From Porticoccaceae bacterium (GTDB taxonomy: Bacteria; Pseudomonadota; Gammaproteobacteria; Pseudomonadales; Porticoccaceae), in the NCBI GenBank assembly GCA_028822945.1, contig JAPKCN010000084.1, positions 1 through 7,777 of the forward strand: a stretch of 7,777 nt of DNA. The letters run 5' to 3'. The translations under genes and the position numbers were made by a program. Below, in pieces: positions 6,797 to 7,777 of this stretch. Each line of letters starts with the position of its first letter. Within the stretch, counting starts at the first letter, position 1. Under the pieces are notes generated by a model, which was given only the letters and a program-made list of their open reading frames with translations, searched no databases and was not told where the DNA came from.

Positions 6797-7606
6797 ATGA
6801 ATATCGAGGGCTTGTGTTTTGTTATTACCGGATCCGGTAATGGCATTGGCGAGGGAACTGCAATGCTGGCGGCTCAGTATGGCGCCAAAATCGTCGTTTC
6901 GGACACCGATGATGCGAGCGGTGAGCGCGTTGCAAAATCCATCCGCGAACGCGGTGGCAAAGCAGTTTATCAACACTGCGACGTCTCTGATGAACGCCAA
7001 GTTGCCGAGTTGATGGATTTTGCCAGCACGACATTTGGCGGCATCGATATATTGCACAACAACGCAGGTATTCACGAGAGCGCCATCGGCAACCAACTCA
7101 GCCTCGAAAGTATGCCGACCTCGGTATTTGACAAAGTCATCGCCGTCAACTTGACAGGCTCATGGCTATGTGCCAAGTACGCGCTGCCTTACCTCCGCAA
7201 AAGTGCGAACGCCTCGATCATTAATTCGGCCTCAGTGAGTTCTATCTCGGGCTACCAGAATTGCGTAGCTTATGGCGCCAGCAAGGGCGGTGTAATGCAA
7301 CTTACTAAGATGCTTGCTGTGGATTTGGCGGCTGACAATATTCGCGTCAATTGCTATTGCCCCGGTTCAGTTCGCACGCAAATGGTGGACAGTTATTTAC
7401 AGGCGGCAGAGGACCCTGAATTAGTGCTCAATTCGATGACCAAAACACACCTTATACCGCGCATGGGCACACCGAATGATGTTGCCGAGTTGGTATGCTT
7501 TTTAGCCAGCCCGCAGTCGAAATTTGTGAATGGAGTCGCATGGCTGATTGATGGTGGGTCATTAGCTTGGCGTGGCACCGCCGACCAACTCGGAATGGAG
7601 ACGTAA
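6797..7606 (+). CDS. Short-chain dehydrogenase/reductase (classical SDR), NAD-preferring
   Basis: This 269-residue oxidoreductase probably interconverts a secondary alcohol and ketone. It carries all the classical SDR motifs: TGSGNGIG cofactor loop (11-18), Asp36 at the end of the second strand (VVSDTDD), which favours NAD(H) over NADP(H), CDVSD (61-65), NNAG (88-91), and the catalytic set Asn118, Ser146, Tyr159 and Lys163 in YGASK. PGSVRTQM follows, then the C-terminal NGVAWLIDGGSLAW. It is an intact, typical-length member. An upstream in-frame TTG at 6728 was rejected as the start because the Shine-Dalgarno and the SDR N-terminus both fit ATG 6797. The next gene begins one base after its stop, so the two form an operon. 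SDR enzymes next to SnoaL-like proteins are frequent in steroid, terpenoid and other cyclic-compound catabolic loci, but the substrate here is unknown. Confidence 0.93.
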   Translation: MNIEGLCFVITGSGNGIGEGTAMLAAQYGAKIVVSDTDDASGERVAKSIRERGGKAVYQHCDVSDERQVAELMDFASTTFGGIDILHNNAGIHESAIGNQLSLESMPTSVFDKVIAVNLTGSWLCAKYALPYLRKSANASIINSASVSSISGYQNCVAYGASKGGVMQLTKMLAVDLAADNIRVNCYCPGSVRTQMVDSYLQAAEDPELVLNSMTKTHLIPRMGTPNDVAELVCFLASPQSKFVNGVAWLIDGGSLAWRGTADQLGMET

Positions 7607-7607
7607 A

Positions 7608-7777
7608 ATGGCACAAGTAAAACAACCCACGATCGTAGAAAAAATGGCCATTAACGACTTGTTATCGCGGTCGGCCTATGCGCTCGATCATCGCGAAGTA
7701 GATATGCTCGCCAATTGTTTTTCTGTCGACGCAACATTTAAACTGCGCATAGCCGACGGTGACCTGATTGGGCCGTT
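7608..7777 (+). CDS. SnoaL-like (NTF2-fold) domain protein, 5' part only
   Basis: Only the first 56 codons are in the window; the frame is open to the right edge. The start INDLLSRSAYALDHREVDMLANCFSVDATFKL matches the opening helix pair of SnoaL-like/NTF2-superfamily proteins (the pattern I.DLL.RYA.ALD..D...L...F..DA.F). Family members of about 130-180 residues include small isomerases, hydratases, epoxide hydrolases and dioxygenase-beta-like folds, so the fold does not fix the reaction. ATG 7608 has GGAG (7597-7600) seven bases upstream, located inside the end of the SDR gene, and one base separates the two genes, so translational coupling is likely. Whether it is catalytic cannot be judged without the rest. 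Confidence 0.8.
   Translation, partial: MAQVKQPTIVEKMAINDLLSRSAYALDHREVDMLANCFSVDATFKLRIADGDLIGP

Noticed and set aside
1..7777. tRNA or rRNA genes, CRISPR arrays, insertion sequences or attachment sites
   Set aside because: Reading both strands showed no cloverleaf-like genes, spaced direct repeats, transposase frames or terminal inverted repeats.

Overview
The window reads as chromosomal DNA of a free-living, probably marine gammaproteobacterium. The taxonomic guess is inference. It rests on the single-chain type of glycine decarboxylase, a GcvT with ordinary proteobacterial motifs, roughly balanced base composition, and an SDR/SnoaL/TetR catabolic-type neighbourhood of a kind common in such genomes.

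Left half (1-3723, minus strand): two genes of the glycine cleavage system. gcvT (aminomethyltransferase, T-protein) comes first, followed after 121 bp by gcvP (PLP-dependent glycine decarboxylase, P-protein), whose last ~130 codons lie beyond the left edge. gcvH, which encodes the lipoyl carrier that both proteins act on and often lies beside them, is not between them. A LysR-type regulator with an LrhA-like layout (3844-4695, plus strand) is divergent from gcvT across a ~120-bp AT-rich region and is the obvious candidate local regulator. No glycine riboswitch is visible in the gcvT leader.

Middle (4696-4998): a 303-bp stretch with no convincing gene. It holds a hairpin just after the lysR stop, a short coding-like tract of uncertain meaning, and a perfect 17-bp palindrome (4936-4952) upstream of the next gene.

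Right half (4999-7777): a small catabolic-looking locus. It has an alpha/beta hydrolase of the monoacylglycerol-lipase/lysophospholipase type (plus), a convergent TetR-family repressor (minus), and, divergent from tetR, an SDR dehydrogenase followed after one base by a SnoaL-like (NTF2-fold) protein cut by the right edge. A candidate sigma-70 promoter for the SDR-SnoaL operon has its -35 box inside a perfect 15-bp palindrome, which is what a TetR-repressed promoter would look like. A reasonable reading is that TetR senses a hydrophobic or cyclic substrate or its CoA ester and controls the SDR operon, perhaps also the hydrolase. The substrate cannot be deduced from this window.
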